From Caballeronia mineralivorans PML1(12) (GTDB taxonomy: Bacteria; Pseudomonadota; Gammaproteobacteria; Burkholderiales; Burkholderiaceae), in assembly GCF_001028175.1 (NCBI RefSeq), contig NZ_AEJF01000176.1, positions 1-64,000 on the forward strand: a DNA stretch of 64,000 nucleotides, in the 5' to 3' direction. Positions 53,419 to 62,752 of the stretch are shown piece by piece. The notes below the pieces were generated by a model, which saw nothing but the letters and a program-made list of their open reading frames with translations, searched no databases and was not told the origin of the DNA. Made by a program: the position numbers and the translations under genes. Every line of letters starts with the position of its first letter. The stretch's first letter is position 1.

Positions 53419-53604
53419 CGAAATCTAGCAAGAGCAGGTTCACAGAACTGGCCGACCAAGACGAGCGGTAAAAGCAGCAAGATCAGCAGAAATCAGCATG
53501 ACTCCGAAGGCGCGTATCGTCGACGCCGGAAGCAACGCTCAACGTAATCCAAGTAATCCACGTAATCGAAGTTCAATCCAACTCTCAGACTGAAGGAATC
53601 ACGC

Positions 53605-54771
53605 ATGAAGATTCACGAGTACCAGGGAAAGGAAATCCTGCGGAAGTTCGGCGTCGCGGTCCCGCGCGGCAAGCCCGTGTTCTCGGTGGACGATGCGGTC
53701 AAGGCCGCGGAAGAGCTGGGCGGCCCGGTTTGGGTCGTCAAGGCTCAGATTCACGCTGGCGGCCGTGGTAAGGGCGGCGGCGTGAAGGTTGCAAAGACGC
53801 TGGAACAGGTTCGCGAATATTCGAACCAGATCCTCGGCATGCAACTCGTCACGCACCAGACCGGCCCTGAAGGCCAAAAGGTGAACCGCCTGCTGATCGA
53901 AGAAGGCGCGGACATCAAGAAGGAGCTGTACATCGGCCTCGTGCTCGATCGCATCACGCAAAAAGTCGTGGTGATGGCGTCGAGCGAAGGCGGCATGGAC
54001 ATTGAAGAAGTCGCGGAGAAGACGCCGGAACTGCTGCACAAGTTCGCCGTCGAGCCGTCGACGGGTCTGCTCGACAAAGACGCCGACGACCTCTCGCGCA
54101 AGATCGGCATTCCCGAAGGCTCGATCCCGCAAGCGCGCGCGATCCTGCAAGGCCTGTACAAGGCATTCTGGGAAACGGACGCATCGCTGGCCGAAATCAA
54201 CCCGCTGATCGTCACCGGCGACGGCAAGGTGATCGCACTGGACGCCAAGTTCAACTTCGACGCCAACGCGCTGTTCCGTCACCCGGACATCGTCGCGTAT
54301 CGCGATATCGATGAAGAAGATCCGGCTGAAGTGGAAGCATCGAAGTTCGATCTGGCCTACATCTCGCTCGATGGCAACATCGGCTGCCTGGTGAACGGCG
54401 CCGGTCTGGCAATGGCGACCATGGACACGATCAAGCTGTTCGGCGGCGAGCCGGCCAACTTCCTCGACGTGGGCGGTGGCGCTACGACCGAGAAGGTCAC
54501 GGAAGCCTTCAAGATCATGTTGAAGAACCCGGGCCTCAAGGCAATCCTCGTGAACATTTTCGGCGGCATCATGCGCTGCGACGTGATCGCGGAAGGCGTG
54601 ATCGAAGCGTCGAAGGCCGTGTCGCTGAAGGTTCCTCTGGTCGTGCGCATGAAGGGCACGAACGAAGATCTCGGCAAGAAGATGCTGGCGGATTCGGGCT
54701 TGCCGATCATCGCGGCCGACAGCATGGAAGAAGCTGCGCAGAAGGTCGTCGCGGCAGCCGAGGGCAAGTAA
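53605..54771 (+). CDS. sucC: Succinate-CoA ligase (ADP-forming) beta subunit
   Basis: This is the TCA-cycle enzyme subunit with ATP-grasp nucleotide-binding domain and substrate specificity. The 388-residue protein starts MKIHEYQGKEILRKFGV. It has QIHAGGRGKGGGVK, EINPLIVTGDGK and the C-terminal CoA-ligase region GGGATTEKVTEAFKI and NIFGGIMRCDVIAEG. An AAGGAA site precedes the ATG. It is paired with sucD after a 132-base gap. Confidence 0.97.
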   Translation: MKIHEYQGKEILRKFGVAVPRGKPVFSVDDAVKAAEELGGPVWVVKAQIHAGGRGKGGGVKVAKTLEQVREYSNQILGMQLVTHQTGPEGQKVNRLLIEEGADIKKELYIGLVLDRITQKVVVMASSEGGMDIEEVAEKTPELLHKFAVEPSTGLLDKDADDLSRKIGIPEGSIPQARAILQGLYKAFWETDASLAEINPLIVTGDGKVIALDAKFNFDANALFRHPDIVAYRDIDEEDPAEVEASKFDLAYISLDGNIGCLVNGAGLAMATMDTIKLFGGEPANFLDVGGGATTEKVTEAFKIMLKNPGLKAILVNIFGGIMRCDVIAEGVIEASKAVSLKVPLVVRMKGTNEDLGKKMLADSGLPIIAADSMEEAAQKVVAAAEGK

Positions 54772-54903
54772 TCCAGGCTTGTTTGTTGTCAAACCAGACA
54801 CCGGATTACGAGCGTTCCACCAGATACGAAAGGCGCCGCTTTTTGCCTGAGTGCTCCACGAGCATTCGAGGCACGGGCGACGTCGACGAACAGAGGTCAC
54901 ACT

Positions 54904-55785
54904 ATGTCGATTCTGATCAACAAAGACACCAAGGTCATCACCCAGGGTATTACCGGCAAGACCGGTCAGTTCCACACCCGCGCTTGCCGCGAGTATGCGA
55001 ACGGCCGTGAAGCGTACGTTGCGGGTGTGAACCCGAAGCGCGCCGGCGAAGATTTCGAAGGCATTCCAATCTACGCCAGCGTCGCGGAAGCGAAGGCTGA
55101 AACGGGCGCAACCGTTTCGGTGATCTACGTGCCGCCGGCGGGCGCCGCTGCTGCCATCTGGGAAGCGGTCGAAGCCGATCTGGATCTCGCGATCTGCATC
55201 ACGGAAGGCATTCCCGTGCGTGACATGCTCGAGATCAAGGACCGTATGCGTCGCGAAAATCGCAAGACGCTGCTGCTCGGACCGAACTGCCCGGGCACGA
55301 TCACGCCGGACGAACTGAAGATCGGCATCATGCCGGGTCATATTCACCGTAAGGGCCGTATCGGCGTGGTGTCGCGTTCGGGCACGCTCACGTACGAAGC
55401 GGTTGGCCAGTTGACGGCTATTGGCCTTGGCCAGTCGTCGGCAGTGGGTATTGGCGGCGATCCGATCAACGGTCTGAAGCACATCGACGTCATGAAGATG
55501 TTCAACGACGATCCCGACACGGACGCCGTGATCATGATCGGCGAGATCGGCGGCCCGGACGAAGCGAATGCGGCTTACTGGATCAAGGACAACATGAAGA
55601 AGCCGGTGGTTGGCTTCATCGCTGGCGTCACGGCTCCGGCCGGCAAGCGCATGGGTCACGCGGGCGCGCTGATTTCGGGCGGTGCGGACACGGCCGATGC
55701 CAAGCTGGAAATCATGGAAGCGTGCGGTATCACCGTCACGAAGAACCCGTCGGAAATGGCGCGTCTGTTGAAGGCGATGCTTTAA
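54904..55785 (+). CDS. sucD: Succinate-CoA ligase alpha subunit
   Basis: This 293-residue subunit binds CoA and carries the phosphohistidine. It opens MSILINKDTKVITQGITGKTGQFH, with GRIGVVSRSGTLTYEA and the active-site His in MGHAGALISGG. It follows sucC and ends before a clear terminator, so the pair is one operon. Confidence 0.97.
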   Translation: MSILINKDTKVITQGITGKTGQFHTRACREYANGREAYVAGVNPKRAGEDFEGIPIYASVAEAKAETGATVSVIYVPPAGAAAAIWEAVEADLDLAICITEGIPVRDMLEIKDRMRRENRKTLLLGPNCPGTITPDELKIGIMPGHIHRKGRIGVVSRSGTLTYEAVGQLTAIGLGQSSAVGIGGDPINGLKHIDVMKMFNDDPDTDAVIMIGEIGGPDEANAAYWIKDNMKKPVVGFIAGVTAPAGKRMGHAGALISGGADTADAKLEIMEACGITVTKNPSEMARLLKAML

Positions 55786-55864
55786 GGGTTTAGGGAACGG
55801 CCGATCGACAGAAAACGCTGGGCTTTGCTATGCTTACGTAAGCCTTTCGTGACACGTTGGTTCT

Positions 55865-55898
55865 AAAAGCGGGGGAGCTCAGGCTTCCCCGCTTTTTT
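55865..55898 (+). terminator. Terminator of the sucCD operon
   Basis: A 10-bp stem (AAAAGCGGGG / CCCCGCTTTT) with a 12-base loop ends in a T-run (TTTTTT). Confidence 0.85.
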
Positions 55899-55939
55899 AT
55901 TGCGCGTCCTTTCTGTCGCTGTCGTTCACCGGTTTTTTC

Positions 55940-56650
55940 ATGCTCGAATTTTTCGCCACGCTCCATTGGGGCGCTGTTCTACAGATCATCGTCATCGATA
56001 TCCTTCTTGGCGGCGATAACGCCGTCGTCATCGCGCTCGCCTGCAGGAATTTACCGGCTGAACAACGCACCCGCGGCGTGCTGCTTGGCACGCTCGGAGC
56101 CATCGTGCTGCGGGTTGCGCTGATCTCGTTCGCGGTGCTGCTGCTCGATATCCCGTTCCTCAAGTTCGTCGGCGGCTTGATGCTGTTGTGGATCGGCGTG
56201 AAGTTGATGATGCCGGATCACAGCGACCCGAATATCAAACCGTCCGACCAACTCTGGGCTGCCATCAAGACGATCATCGTGGCCGATGCCGTGATGAGCC
56301 TCGACAACGTTATAGCGATTGCAGGTGCCGCGGAAGCGGCCGATCCGCAGCATCGGTTTGCGCTGGTCGTCTTCGGGCTGCTCGTGAGCATTCCGTTGAT
56401 CGTGTGGGGCAGCACACTGGTGCTGAAGCTGCTCGACAAGTTCCCGATCGTGATTGCACTTGGCGCTGGTTTGCTTGGGTGGATCGCGGGCGGGTTGATC
56501 ATCGACGATCCGTTCATCGACCGCTGGCCCGCGCTGAACGTGCCGAGCGCCGAGTACGCTGCGCGCGTGGCGGGGGCGGTGTTGGTGCTGGCCGTCGGCT
56601 GGTACTTTCGTCGGCGCGTGCAGGCCGCGGAATCGAAAGCCGCGCACTGA
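55940..56650 (+). CDS. TerC family integral membrane protein
   Basis: The 236-residue protein has seven hydrophobic segments and the TerC motifs IDILLGGDNAVVIAL and VADAVMSLDNVIAIAG, with paired Asp-Asn residues proposed to bind metal. TerC/YkoY/Alx-type proteins handle manganese or tellurite. It is flanked by terminators on both sides, so it is a single-gene unit. Confidence 0.9.
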   Translation: MLEFFATLHWGAVLQIIVIDILLGGDNAVVIALACRNLPAEQRTRGVLLGTLGAIVLRVALISFAVLLLDIPFLKFVGGLMLLWIGVKLMMPDHSDPNIKPSDQLWAAIKTIIVADAVMSLDNVIAIAGAAEAADPQHRFALVVFGLLVSIPLIVWGSTLVLKLLDKFPIVIALGAGLLGWIAGGLIIDDPFIDRWPALNVPSAEYAARVAGAVLVLAVGWYFRRRVQAAESKAAH

Positions 56651-56711
56651 TTTTGGGCTTGTGCGTTGGCCGTTCGGCTGACTGCCAAGGCTCCGCTGGG
56701 CTCAATAAGAT

Positions 56712-56756
56712 CGAAGCGTCTGGATTGCATTACGCAACCAGGCGCTTCGTCTTTTT
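56712..56756 (+). terminator. Terminator after terC
   Basis: An inverted repeat (CGAAGCGTCTGG / CCAGGCGCTTCG, one G-T pair), with a smaller inner stem (TTGC/GCAA), is followed by TCTTTTT. Confidence 0.8.
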
Positions 56757-56834
56757 GGGAGTTCAGCGATGACAGTAGCGGTGTGCAGGTTCAAGAGTGT
56801 AGATGGCGGCCAAGCGTGGTTTCGAAGACTTCTC

Positions 56835-57371
56835 ATGCGCGGCAAGTTAAGGCGCTTCGGGATGGGTTTTACGTTGATCGAGTTGATGATCGTGCTGGCG
56901 ATCGTCGGTGTGGTCGCGGCGTATGCCATTCTGGCGTATCAGGATTATCTGGCGCGCAGCCGGGTGGGTGAGGGGTTGTCGCTGGCATCGTCGGCGCGGC
57001 TGGCGGTGGCGGAGAATGCCGCGAGCGGGTCAGAACTGGGTGGCGGATATGCCTCACCACCGGGGACTCGAAACGTCGAATCGATTCACGTCGACGACCC
57101 CAACGGGCAAATCACCATCGCGTTTTCCACGCGCGTCGCGCCAGTGGGATCGAATACGCTTGTGCTCGTGCCTTTGACACCGGACAACGCCGAGACGCCA
57201 ACTGCGCGAACCGTTCTGACGAAGGGTTCGGTTCAGGCGGGATCGATCACTTGGGAGTGTTTCGCCGCCACGAAAACGGCATCCTCTTTGCCCGCGCCGG
57301 GTCCGGGTCCGTCACCCTCGGAAGCACCCACGTTGCCGCCCAATCTCGCACCGCCGGAATGCCGGACGTAA
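56835..57371 (+). CDS. Type IV pilin-like protein
   Basis: The prepilin has leader MRGKLRRFGMG and cleavage before FTLIELMIVLAIVG; the fifth residue after cleavage is Glu, as required. The mature part has the usual membrane helix, a variable globular region and a Cys in SITWECFAA. A Pro/Ser-rich C-terminal tail (ASSLPAPGPGPSPSEAPTLP) contains a second Cys. An in-frame ATG at 56769, seven bases after GGGAG, could give a longer leader (33 residues); the shorter start fits type IVa pilins. It is followed by a pglL-type gene. Confidence 0.88.
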   Translation: MRGKLRRFGMGFTLIELMIVLAIVGVVAAYAILAYQDYLARSRVGEGLSLASSARLAVAENAASGSELGGGYASPPGTRNVESIHVDDPNGQITIAFSTRVAPVGSNTLVLVPLTPDNAETPTARTVLTKGSVQAGSITWECFAATKTASSLPAPGPGPSPSEAPTLPPNLAPPECRT

Positions 57372-57589
57372 CGAGCTGAAAGGCTGGCCGCATGAAACCG
57401 TAATCGCGTCAATCGAGGTGCTGACGCCTCTGAGCGAGCACGCGGATGTGCGGATAGCCCGGACGTTTCGCCGAAACCACCACGGAATTTCCACGAATGA
57501 CGGTGATTTCGGCGCATTTCATGCCACGTGCCGCACAGCATGGGTAATTTTTTGTATAGTGCGCCGGTTGCCGACGTTCCCGACCCCAC

Positions 57590-59410
57590 ATGCCTTCAAA
57601 CATTGCCCGCTACCTTTCTCTTGCTGTCCTCTGTCTGGCATTGACGATCCCGTTCGCGGTCGTCAACCACACCTATCCCATTCCGACCTTCTACGCCGAG
57701 TTCAGCGCGCTGGCGTTATTCCTGGTGCTCGGTGGGGCGATGGTGCTGATCGTGCGTCTGTCCGAACCGCGTGTGCCGTTCGCTACACCGGTCATCGCGT
57801 TGATGCCGCTGGTGCTCGGCTTGCTGCTCGTGGCGCAGACGGTGGTGTTGCCGCTCGCGCAGCCATCGATGAACTGGCTCGGCGGCGGTTATTTGCTGGC
57901 GTCGTTTATCGCAGTGCATACCGGTTATGGCTTCGCGCGAGCGGGTCTCGGCGAGAAGGCGTTGCGCTGGGGTGCGGCGGCGTTGATCGTTGGTGGCCTG
58001 TTCGCCGTGTTCTGTCAGGTCGTGCAGTTGTTTCATATGGAAGCGAAGTTTTCGCCATTCGTGGTTGTCTACAACGTCGTGATCGAACGGCGGCCGTTCG
58101 GCAACATGGCGCAGGCGAATCACCTCGCCACCTACATTGCGTTCGCAACGGCGGGCGCGCTGTATCTCGTCCAGACACGACGGCTGCCGGTGATCGTATG
58201 GCTCGTCCTCTCCGCGATATTTTCAGCAGGGCTCGCGTTGACCGTGTCACGTGGACCGTGGCTGCAGATGGGCGTGATCGCCGTCGGGGGATTCTGGATG
58301 GCCTTCATTCAGAGCTGTTCGACCGTGGCCGACGATCCGGATGCTCCCTCGAACAGCACTACTCGTCGCAAAACCCGCGCGTGGCTGATTCCGATCGTGC
58401 TGCTCGTGTTGTTCTTCGCCGTGAATGCCGCGATTCGCTGGGCGAACTTGCGTTATCAGCTCGAACTTAGCCAGTCGGCGGCAGAACGGATGCAGGACGC
58501 GAATCAGATCGCGCCGCGGCTTGCACTCTGGAAGTACGGCTGGACCATGTTCCTCACGCATCCTTTGCTGGGTGTCGGTTGGGGCGAGTTTCCGCTGCAT
58601 CAGTTCGAATTCGTGCGGGAGCTTGGCGGTGTGGAGATTGCGAATAATTCGCACGATATCTTCATCGACTTGCTTGCGAAAACGGGTCTGCTCGGCATGG
58701 CGATCGTGTTGTTCAGCGTGGTGTGCTGGCTCGTGCGCGTGCTGCGCGCGCGGCACACGCCGGCGCGGATTTTTGCGCTTTCGCTGCTGGGCGTGCTGAT
58801 GATGCATGCGCTGGTTGAGTATCCGCAGCAGTACATGTTCTATCTGATGCCCGCGATGCTGATTTTCGGTTTGCTTGAGACGCGGCCGTTGCGCCTGGTA
58901 TCGCGTTCATTTTCCTATGGGATGTACGTGGTTTTGGTCGTGCTCGGGTTGGCTTCGCTGTATCCCATCTTGCGCGACTACAACCGTTCGGAAGTGCTTT
59001 ATTACGGTAGCCAGCCGGCTGAGCAATATCGTGCAGATCCGTCGTTTTTGTTTGGGGCCTGGGGCGAGTACGGTGCCGCGACGCTGCTGCCGATGAACAG
59101 TCAGAACCTCGCGGCCAAGCTCGGGATGCATCGTCAGGCGCTTGCGTTATTGCCCGGGGAAACCGTGCTGCGCCGTTATGCGGTGTTACAGGCGCTGGCC
59201 GGACAGACGCAGGATGGACTTGATACTATCGCTCGCCTGAAGATCTTCTCCACCGAGCTTCACGACTGGCCGCAGCAACTGGCGGACGTTTATCAGTTAA
59301 TCGACGATCAGGGCAAGCCGCTCGCCGGGTTTAAAGCTGAGCTAGTGAAGATGTATGGCGTGCCCGCGCCGAAGGCGAACGACGATGACAGCGATGATGG
59401 GGATGAGTGA
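57590..59410 (+). CDS. pglL: PglL/PilO-type O-oligosaccharyltransferase (Wzy_C family)
   Basis: The 606-residue membrane protein has about 11-13 membrane segments. The Wzy_C/PglL loop has the motif EIANNSHDIFIDLLAKTG with the conserved His (H355), and GNMAQANHLATY lies upstream. The family transfers lipid-linked glycans to proteins such as pilin in the periplasm, or ligates O-antigen. A C-terminal soluble part ends in an acidic tail (NDDDSDDGDE). It follows a pilin gene by about 220 bases, which favours pilin glycosylation. Confidence 0.87.
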   Translation: MPSNIARYLSLAVLCLALTIPFAVVNHTYPIPTFYAEFSALALFLVLGGAMVLIVRLSEPRVPFATPVIALMPLVLGLLLVAQTVVLPLAQPSMNWLGGGYLLASFIAVHTGYGFARAGLGEKALRWGAAALIVGGLFAVFCQVVQLFHMEAKFSPFVVVYNVVIERRPFGNMAQANHLATYIAFATAGALYLVQTRRLPVIVWLVLSAIFSAGLALTVSRGPWLQMGVIAVGGFWMAFIQSCSTVADDPDAPSNSTTRRKTRAWLIPIVLLVLFFAVNAAIRWANLRYQLELSQSAAERMQDANQIAPRLALWKYGWTMFLTHPLLGVGWGEFPLHQFEFVRELGGVEIANNSHDIFIDLLAKTGLLGMAIVLFSVVCWLVRVLRARHTPARIFALSLLGVLMMHALVEYPQQYMFYLMPAMLIFGLLETRPLRLVSRSFSYGMYVVLVVLGLASLYPILRDYNRSEVLYYGSQPAEQYRADPSFLFGAWGEYGAATLLPMNSQNLAAKLGMHRQALALLPGETVLRRYAVLQALAGQTQDGLDTIARLKIFSTELHDWPQQLADVYQLIDDQGKPLAGFKAELVKMYGVPAPKANDDDSDDGDE

Positions 59411-59434
59411 GCTGGCTTGATCGTTGATGAAAAT

Positions 59435-59471
59435 AAAGGCGGTTCCGACTTGCGTTGGAACCGCCTTTTTC
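59435..59471. terminator. Terminator between pglL and moaC (mainly for pglL)
   Basis: A perfect 12-bp stem (AAAGGCGGTTCC / GGAACCGCCTTT) with a 10-base loop is followed by TTTTTC on the plus strand. On the minus strand TTTATTTTC follows, so it may act both ways. Confidence 0.85.
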
Positions 59472-59554
59472 TCGACTAAACGAGCTTGATTGCTGACCAG
59501 CGAAAGTGATTTGCCACGGGGCGATGCCCACGGCGAAATGCAAACGCCCTTTGA

Positions 59555-60034
59555 TCAACTCCCCGCCACCCAATCCCCCGATTTCCCCCCGTGCTTCTCC
59601 ATCACGCGCACGTTGTTAATGGTCATCCCACGATCTACCGCCTTGCACATGTCATAAACCGTCAACAGTCCCACCTGAACGGCGGTGAGCGCTTCCATCT
59701 CCACGCCCGTGCGCCCGACCGTTTCCACACGGACTTCGCAAAACACGCCGGGCAGGTTTTCATCGATGGAAAAATCCACCACTACCCGCGTCAACGCCAG
59801 CGGATGGCATAGCGGGATCAAATCGGAGGTCCGTTTCGCGCCCTGGATCGCTGCGATGCGCGCGACGCCGAGCACATCGCCTTTTTTAGCCTTGCCGTCG
59901 CGGATCAGCGCGAGCGTAGCGGGCAGCATCGCGATTGAACCGCGCGCCACGGCTACGCGGTGCGTCTCGCTTTTGTCGCCGACATCGACCATGTGCGCTT
60001 CGCCAGAAGCATCGAAATGTGTAAGTCCGGACAT
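59555..60034 (-). CDS. moaC: Cyclic pyranopterin monophosphate synthase
   Basis: MoaC makes cyclic pyranopterin monophosphate, the second step of molybdenum cofactor synthesis. It is 159 residues from the ATG at 60034 (GGAGAGG upstream). Typical motifs are LTHFDASGEAHMVDVGDK, DLIPLCHPLAL and TGVEMEALTAVQVGLLTVYDMCKAVD. The gene is convergent with pglL. Other moa genes are not nearby. Confidence 0.96.
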   Translation of the reverse strand: MSGLTHFDASGEAHMVDVGDKSETHRVAVARGSIAMLPATLALIRDGKAKKGDVLGVARIAAIQGAKRTSDLIPLCHPLALTRVVVDFSIDENLPGVFCEVRVETVGRTGVEMEALTAVQVGLLTVYDMCKAVDRGMTINNVRVMEKHGGKSGDWVAGS

Positions 60035-60199
60035 AACCTCTCCTTGCAACGGGCGCTCATCATAACAGCGGCGCGCCGGTGGTTCAGACGCGCTCACGCT
60101 GCTACGATAAGCCTTTCAAGCAGATTTCGCATTCCGTTCGCCGCGTTTTTCAGCCGATGGGCGGTCGCCAACCAGGCGACCGTATAGCAAAAGTTTGCC

Positions 60200-62161
60200 A
60201 TGCGTCCAAACCGTTTAATCGCCGCTGTGTTGTGCCTGACCGTGGCCCTGCCTCCCAGCGCGTTCGCGCAAGCGGGAGCGGGTTTAGGTGCGCAGTCGGC
60301 GGGTGGGGCGACAACCGCACCAACAAGCCCAACCACCCCCACAGCCACCATCGACGCCAACGTCTTCGGCCTCTACGGTGGCGCCGAAACCCGTTTCGCC
60401 AACCGCCCGGGCGAAAAGGCGGGTCTCCAGTCATCGATGAACGCGCTTCAGCTCCCCGATCTTGGCGATGGTTCCGGCGGCACGCTCACCCCACAAGCCG
60501 AACGCCGCCTCGGCGAGCGTTTGATGCGCGACCTGCGCCGCGATCCCGATTACCTCGATGACTGGCTCATCCGCGACTACCTGAATTCGATCGCGACGCG
60601 GCTATCCGCAGCGGCGGAGACGCAGTACCTCGGCAGCTATCTGCCGGACTTCGATCTTTTCCCCGTCCGCGATTCGCAGATCAACGCGTTCTCGATGCCC
60701 GGCGGTTTTATCGGCGTGAACACGGGCTTGATTGCGACGAGTCAGACGGAGTCGGAGCTGGCGTCGGTGATCGGGCACGAGATGGGGCACGTGCTGCAGA
60801 GGCACATCGCCCGGATGATGGGCACGAGCGAGCGCAGCGGTTACGCCGCGCTCGCCGCCATGCTGTTCGGCGTGCTGGCGGGCGTGGTGGCCCATAGCGG
60901 CGATCTGGGCATGGGCATCGCGATGGGTGGACAGGCGTTCGCGTTCGACAGCCAGTTGCGGTTTTCGCGGGCGGCGGAACACGAGGCGGACCGCGTCGGT
61001 TTTCAGATGCTCAGCGCAGCCGGTTACGATCCCTACGCAATGGTCGCCTTTTTCGCCCGGCTTGACCGCACCGCCATGGGCGAGAACGGCCTGCCCCCGT
61101 ATCTGCGCACGCATCCGCTCACCGGCGAACGAATGGCCGATATGGAGGACCGGGCGCGCCGGGTGTCATATCGGCAGCCGCATCAGAGTTCGGAGTACGG
61201 TTTCGTGCGGGCGCGGGCGCGCGTGCTGCAGGTGAATTCGGCGAGTGAATATCGCGATATTGCCAGCCGCTTGCGCTCTGAAATCGACGATCAAACTGCG
61301 CTGAATGTATCGGCGAACTGGTATGGAATTGCGCTCGCGCAGACTCTTTTGAGCGACTACGGTGCTGCGACCGAAGCGCTCGGCGAAGCGCGCCGTGCGT
61401 TCGAAAGCAACGCGGGAGAGGGGGATTCGGGCGCCGGTGCGCGATCTGCAAAACGCGAGTCAGGTGCACGGCCGGTATCGGCTGAGGCACGCCGAACCAC
61501 AGCGAAGGAGACGGGCACGCCGGAACTATCCAGAGCCGCCGCAAAAAGCGACGCAAGCCTCATCGCTATCTCCCCTTCAGCCAAGACCGCACCGCCAATC
61601 AACGTCGCTTCCCCAGCCAGTGCGGCTTTGGCATCGCTTAACGCCTCGCGCACGCCGGCCAATATCGTGAACCTCGGCACCATCGTCGCTACACGCCCGC
61701 CCATTCGCAGTTCCCCAAGCCTCGATGTCCTCGCCGCCGAGATCGCGCGCTTATCGGGTCGTAACGACGACGCCGTGCATCTCGCCGAGATCGCGCAGCA
61801 GCGCTGGCACGAGTCCCACGCTGCCATCGAGACCCATTTGCAGGCGCTGTTATCCGCGCATCGTTTCACCGAAGCCCAAGCGCTCGCCCGCAGCGAAACC
61901 CGCGCCGATCCCGCTCAGCCCGACTGGTGGCGATATCTGGCGCAGGCGAGCGCCGGCGCAAACGATCCGATGCAGCAGCATCGCGCGATGGCCGAGAAGC
62001 TTGCACTCGACGGCGCGTGGCCATCGGCGATCCGGCAATTGCAGGCCGCCCGCGATCTCAAGAGCGCGAGTTTCTACGATTTATCGACGATTTCAGCGCG
62101 TCTGCGTGACTTCGAGACGCGCTACAAGGAAGAGCGCGAGCTGGAGAAGGACGATAGTTAG
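60200..62161 (+). CDS. bepA: M48 metalloprotease with TPRs, BepA-like, with long linker
   Basis: The 653-residue exported protease has a signal peptide ending near AFA (residue 23). The zinc site is GHEMGHVLQRH (HExxH at 193-197), with a third-ligand region EHEADRVGF (260-268). Helical TPR segments follow (about 330-405 and 505-640). BepA degrades stalled LptD and BamA-linked proteins in the periplasm. Between the TPR halves there is a 100-residue Ala/Ser/Arg-rich linker (about 404-505) not in the 487-residue E. coli protein. It is divergent from moaC. lptD and surA, its functional partners, lie in the same window. Confidence 0.92.
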   Translation: MRPNRLIAAVLCLTVALPPSAFAQAGAGLGAQSAGGATTAPTSPTTPTATIDANVFGLYGGAETRFANRPGEKAGLQSSMNALQLPDLGDGSGGTLTPQAERRLGERLMRDLRRDPDYLDDWLIRDYLNSIATRLSAAAETQYLGSYLPDFDLFPVRDSQINAFSMPGGFIGVNTGLIATSQTESELASVIGHEMGHVLQRHIARMMGTSERSGYAALAAMLFGVLAGVVAHSGDLGMGIAMGGQAFAFDSQLRFSRAAEHEADRVGFQMLSAAGYDPYAMVAFFARLDRTAMGENGLPPYLRTHPLTGERMADMEDRARRVSYRQPHQSSEYGFVRARARVLQVNSASEYRDIASRLRSEIDDQTALNVSANWYGIALAQTLLSDYGAATEALGEARRAFESNAGEGDSGAGARSAKRESGARPVSAEARRTTAKETGTPELSRAAAKSDASLIAISPSAKTAPPINVASPASAALASLNASRTPANIVNLGTIVATRPPIRSSPSLDVLAAEIARLSGRNDDAVHLAEIAQQRWHESHAAIETHLQALLSAHRFTEAQALARSETRADPAQPDWWRYLAQASAGANDPMQQHRAMAEKLALDGAWPSAIRQLQAARDLKSASFYDLSTISARLRDFETRYKEERELEKDDS

Positions 62162-62167
62162 GAGGCT

Positions 62168-62752
62168 TTAGGAGGCCGCCGCTTTCGCCGCCGGGCTCGC
62201 GATAAACCCAAACGTGTGCTGCACATCAGCTCGCGCGATGCGCAGCAACTTCAGATCTACGCCAGCCGCGAAATGGAACACGCCCCCGGTATCGTCGAGA
62301 TCGGCGTGTGTCGAAAACAGATCGAGATCGTGATCATGCAACGCAGCGACGCGCGAAACGTGAGGCGCATCCGGGAGGGCATCGGAGAAAAGCAAACCGC
62401 CTTCATCGTCGAGCCATGCCGCCGTCGGCGCGAAGCGCCCGCCCGCGTGATCGGTCAGCCGCAACGCGCCATCCGCTTCACTCAGCCGCACGATCCACGG
62501 CGTATAACCCAGCTCGACATACACGCGCTGCGGGCCGTTCTGGAAGAACCACTGACCGTCGGCATCGGCGGCGTAATTGCGGTTGATGAAGCCCAGCAGC
62601 GCTTCGTGCCGGATGATATCGCCGGGCAGACCCGCTGCCTGCGTGGCGTCGTCGCGCATGCGCCACTGACCGCGCCGGTCGAGCAGCAGCCAGCCGGTGC
62701 AATGCGGGACGTTTGGCCATTTGGCCAGCGCCTGTTTGACAATCTCATCCAT
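62168..62752 (-). CDS. Conserved uncharacterised protein next to a YheT-like gene
   Basis: From the ATG at 62752 (MDEIVKQALAKWPNVPHC) the product is 194 residues, soluble and acidic, with TGWLLLDRRGQWRMRD, FFQNGPQRVYVELGYTPW and LDLFSTHADLDDTG. No domain was assigned. The start overlaps the stop of the YheT-like gene by eight bases, indicating coupled translation and a possible shared role. The frame opens further upstream into that gene, but those residues overlap it entirely and are unlikely. Confidence 0.8.
   Translation of the reverse strand: MDEIVKQALAKWPNVPHCTGWLLLDRRGQWRMRDDATQAAGLPGDIIRHEALLGFINRNYAADADGQWFFQNGPQRVYVELGYTPWIVRLSEADGALRLTDHAGGRFAPTAAWLDDEGGLLFSDALPDAPHVSRVAALHDHDLDLFSTHADLDDTGGVFHFAAGVDLKLLRIARADVQHTFGFIASPAAKAAAS

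Noticed and set aside
53599..55659. 686-residue minus-strand open frame opposite sucC and sucD
   Set aside because: It mirrors two highly conserved TCA genes; composition and lack of motifs show it is a shadow.
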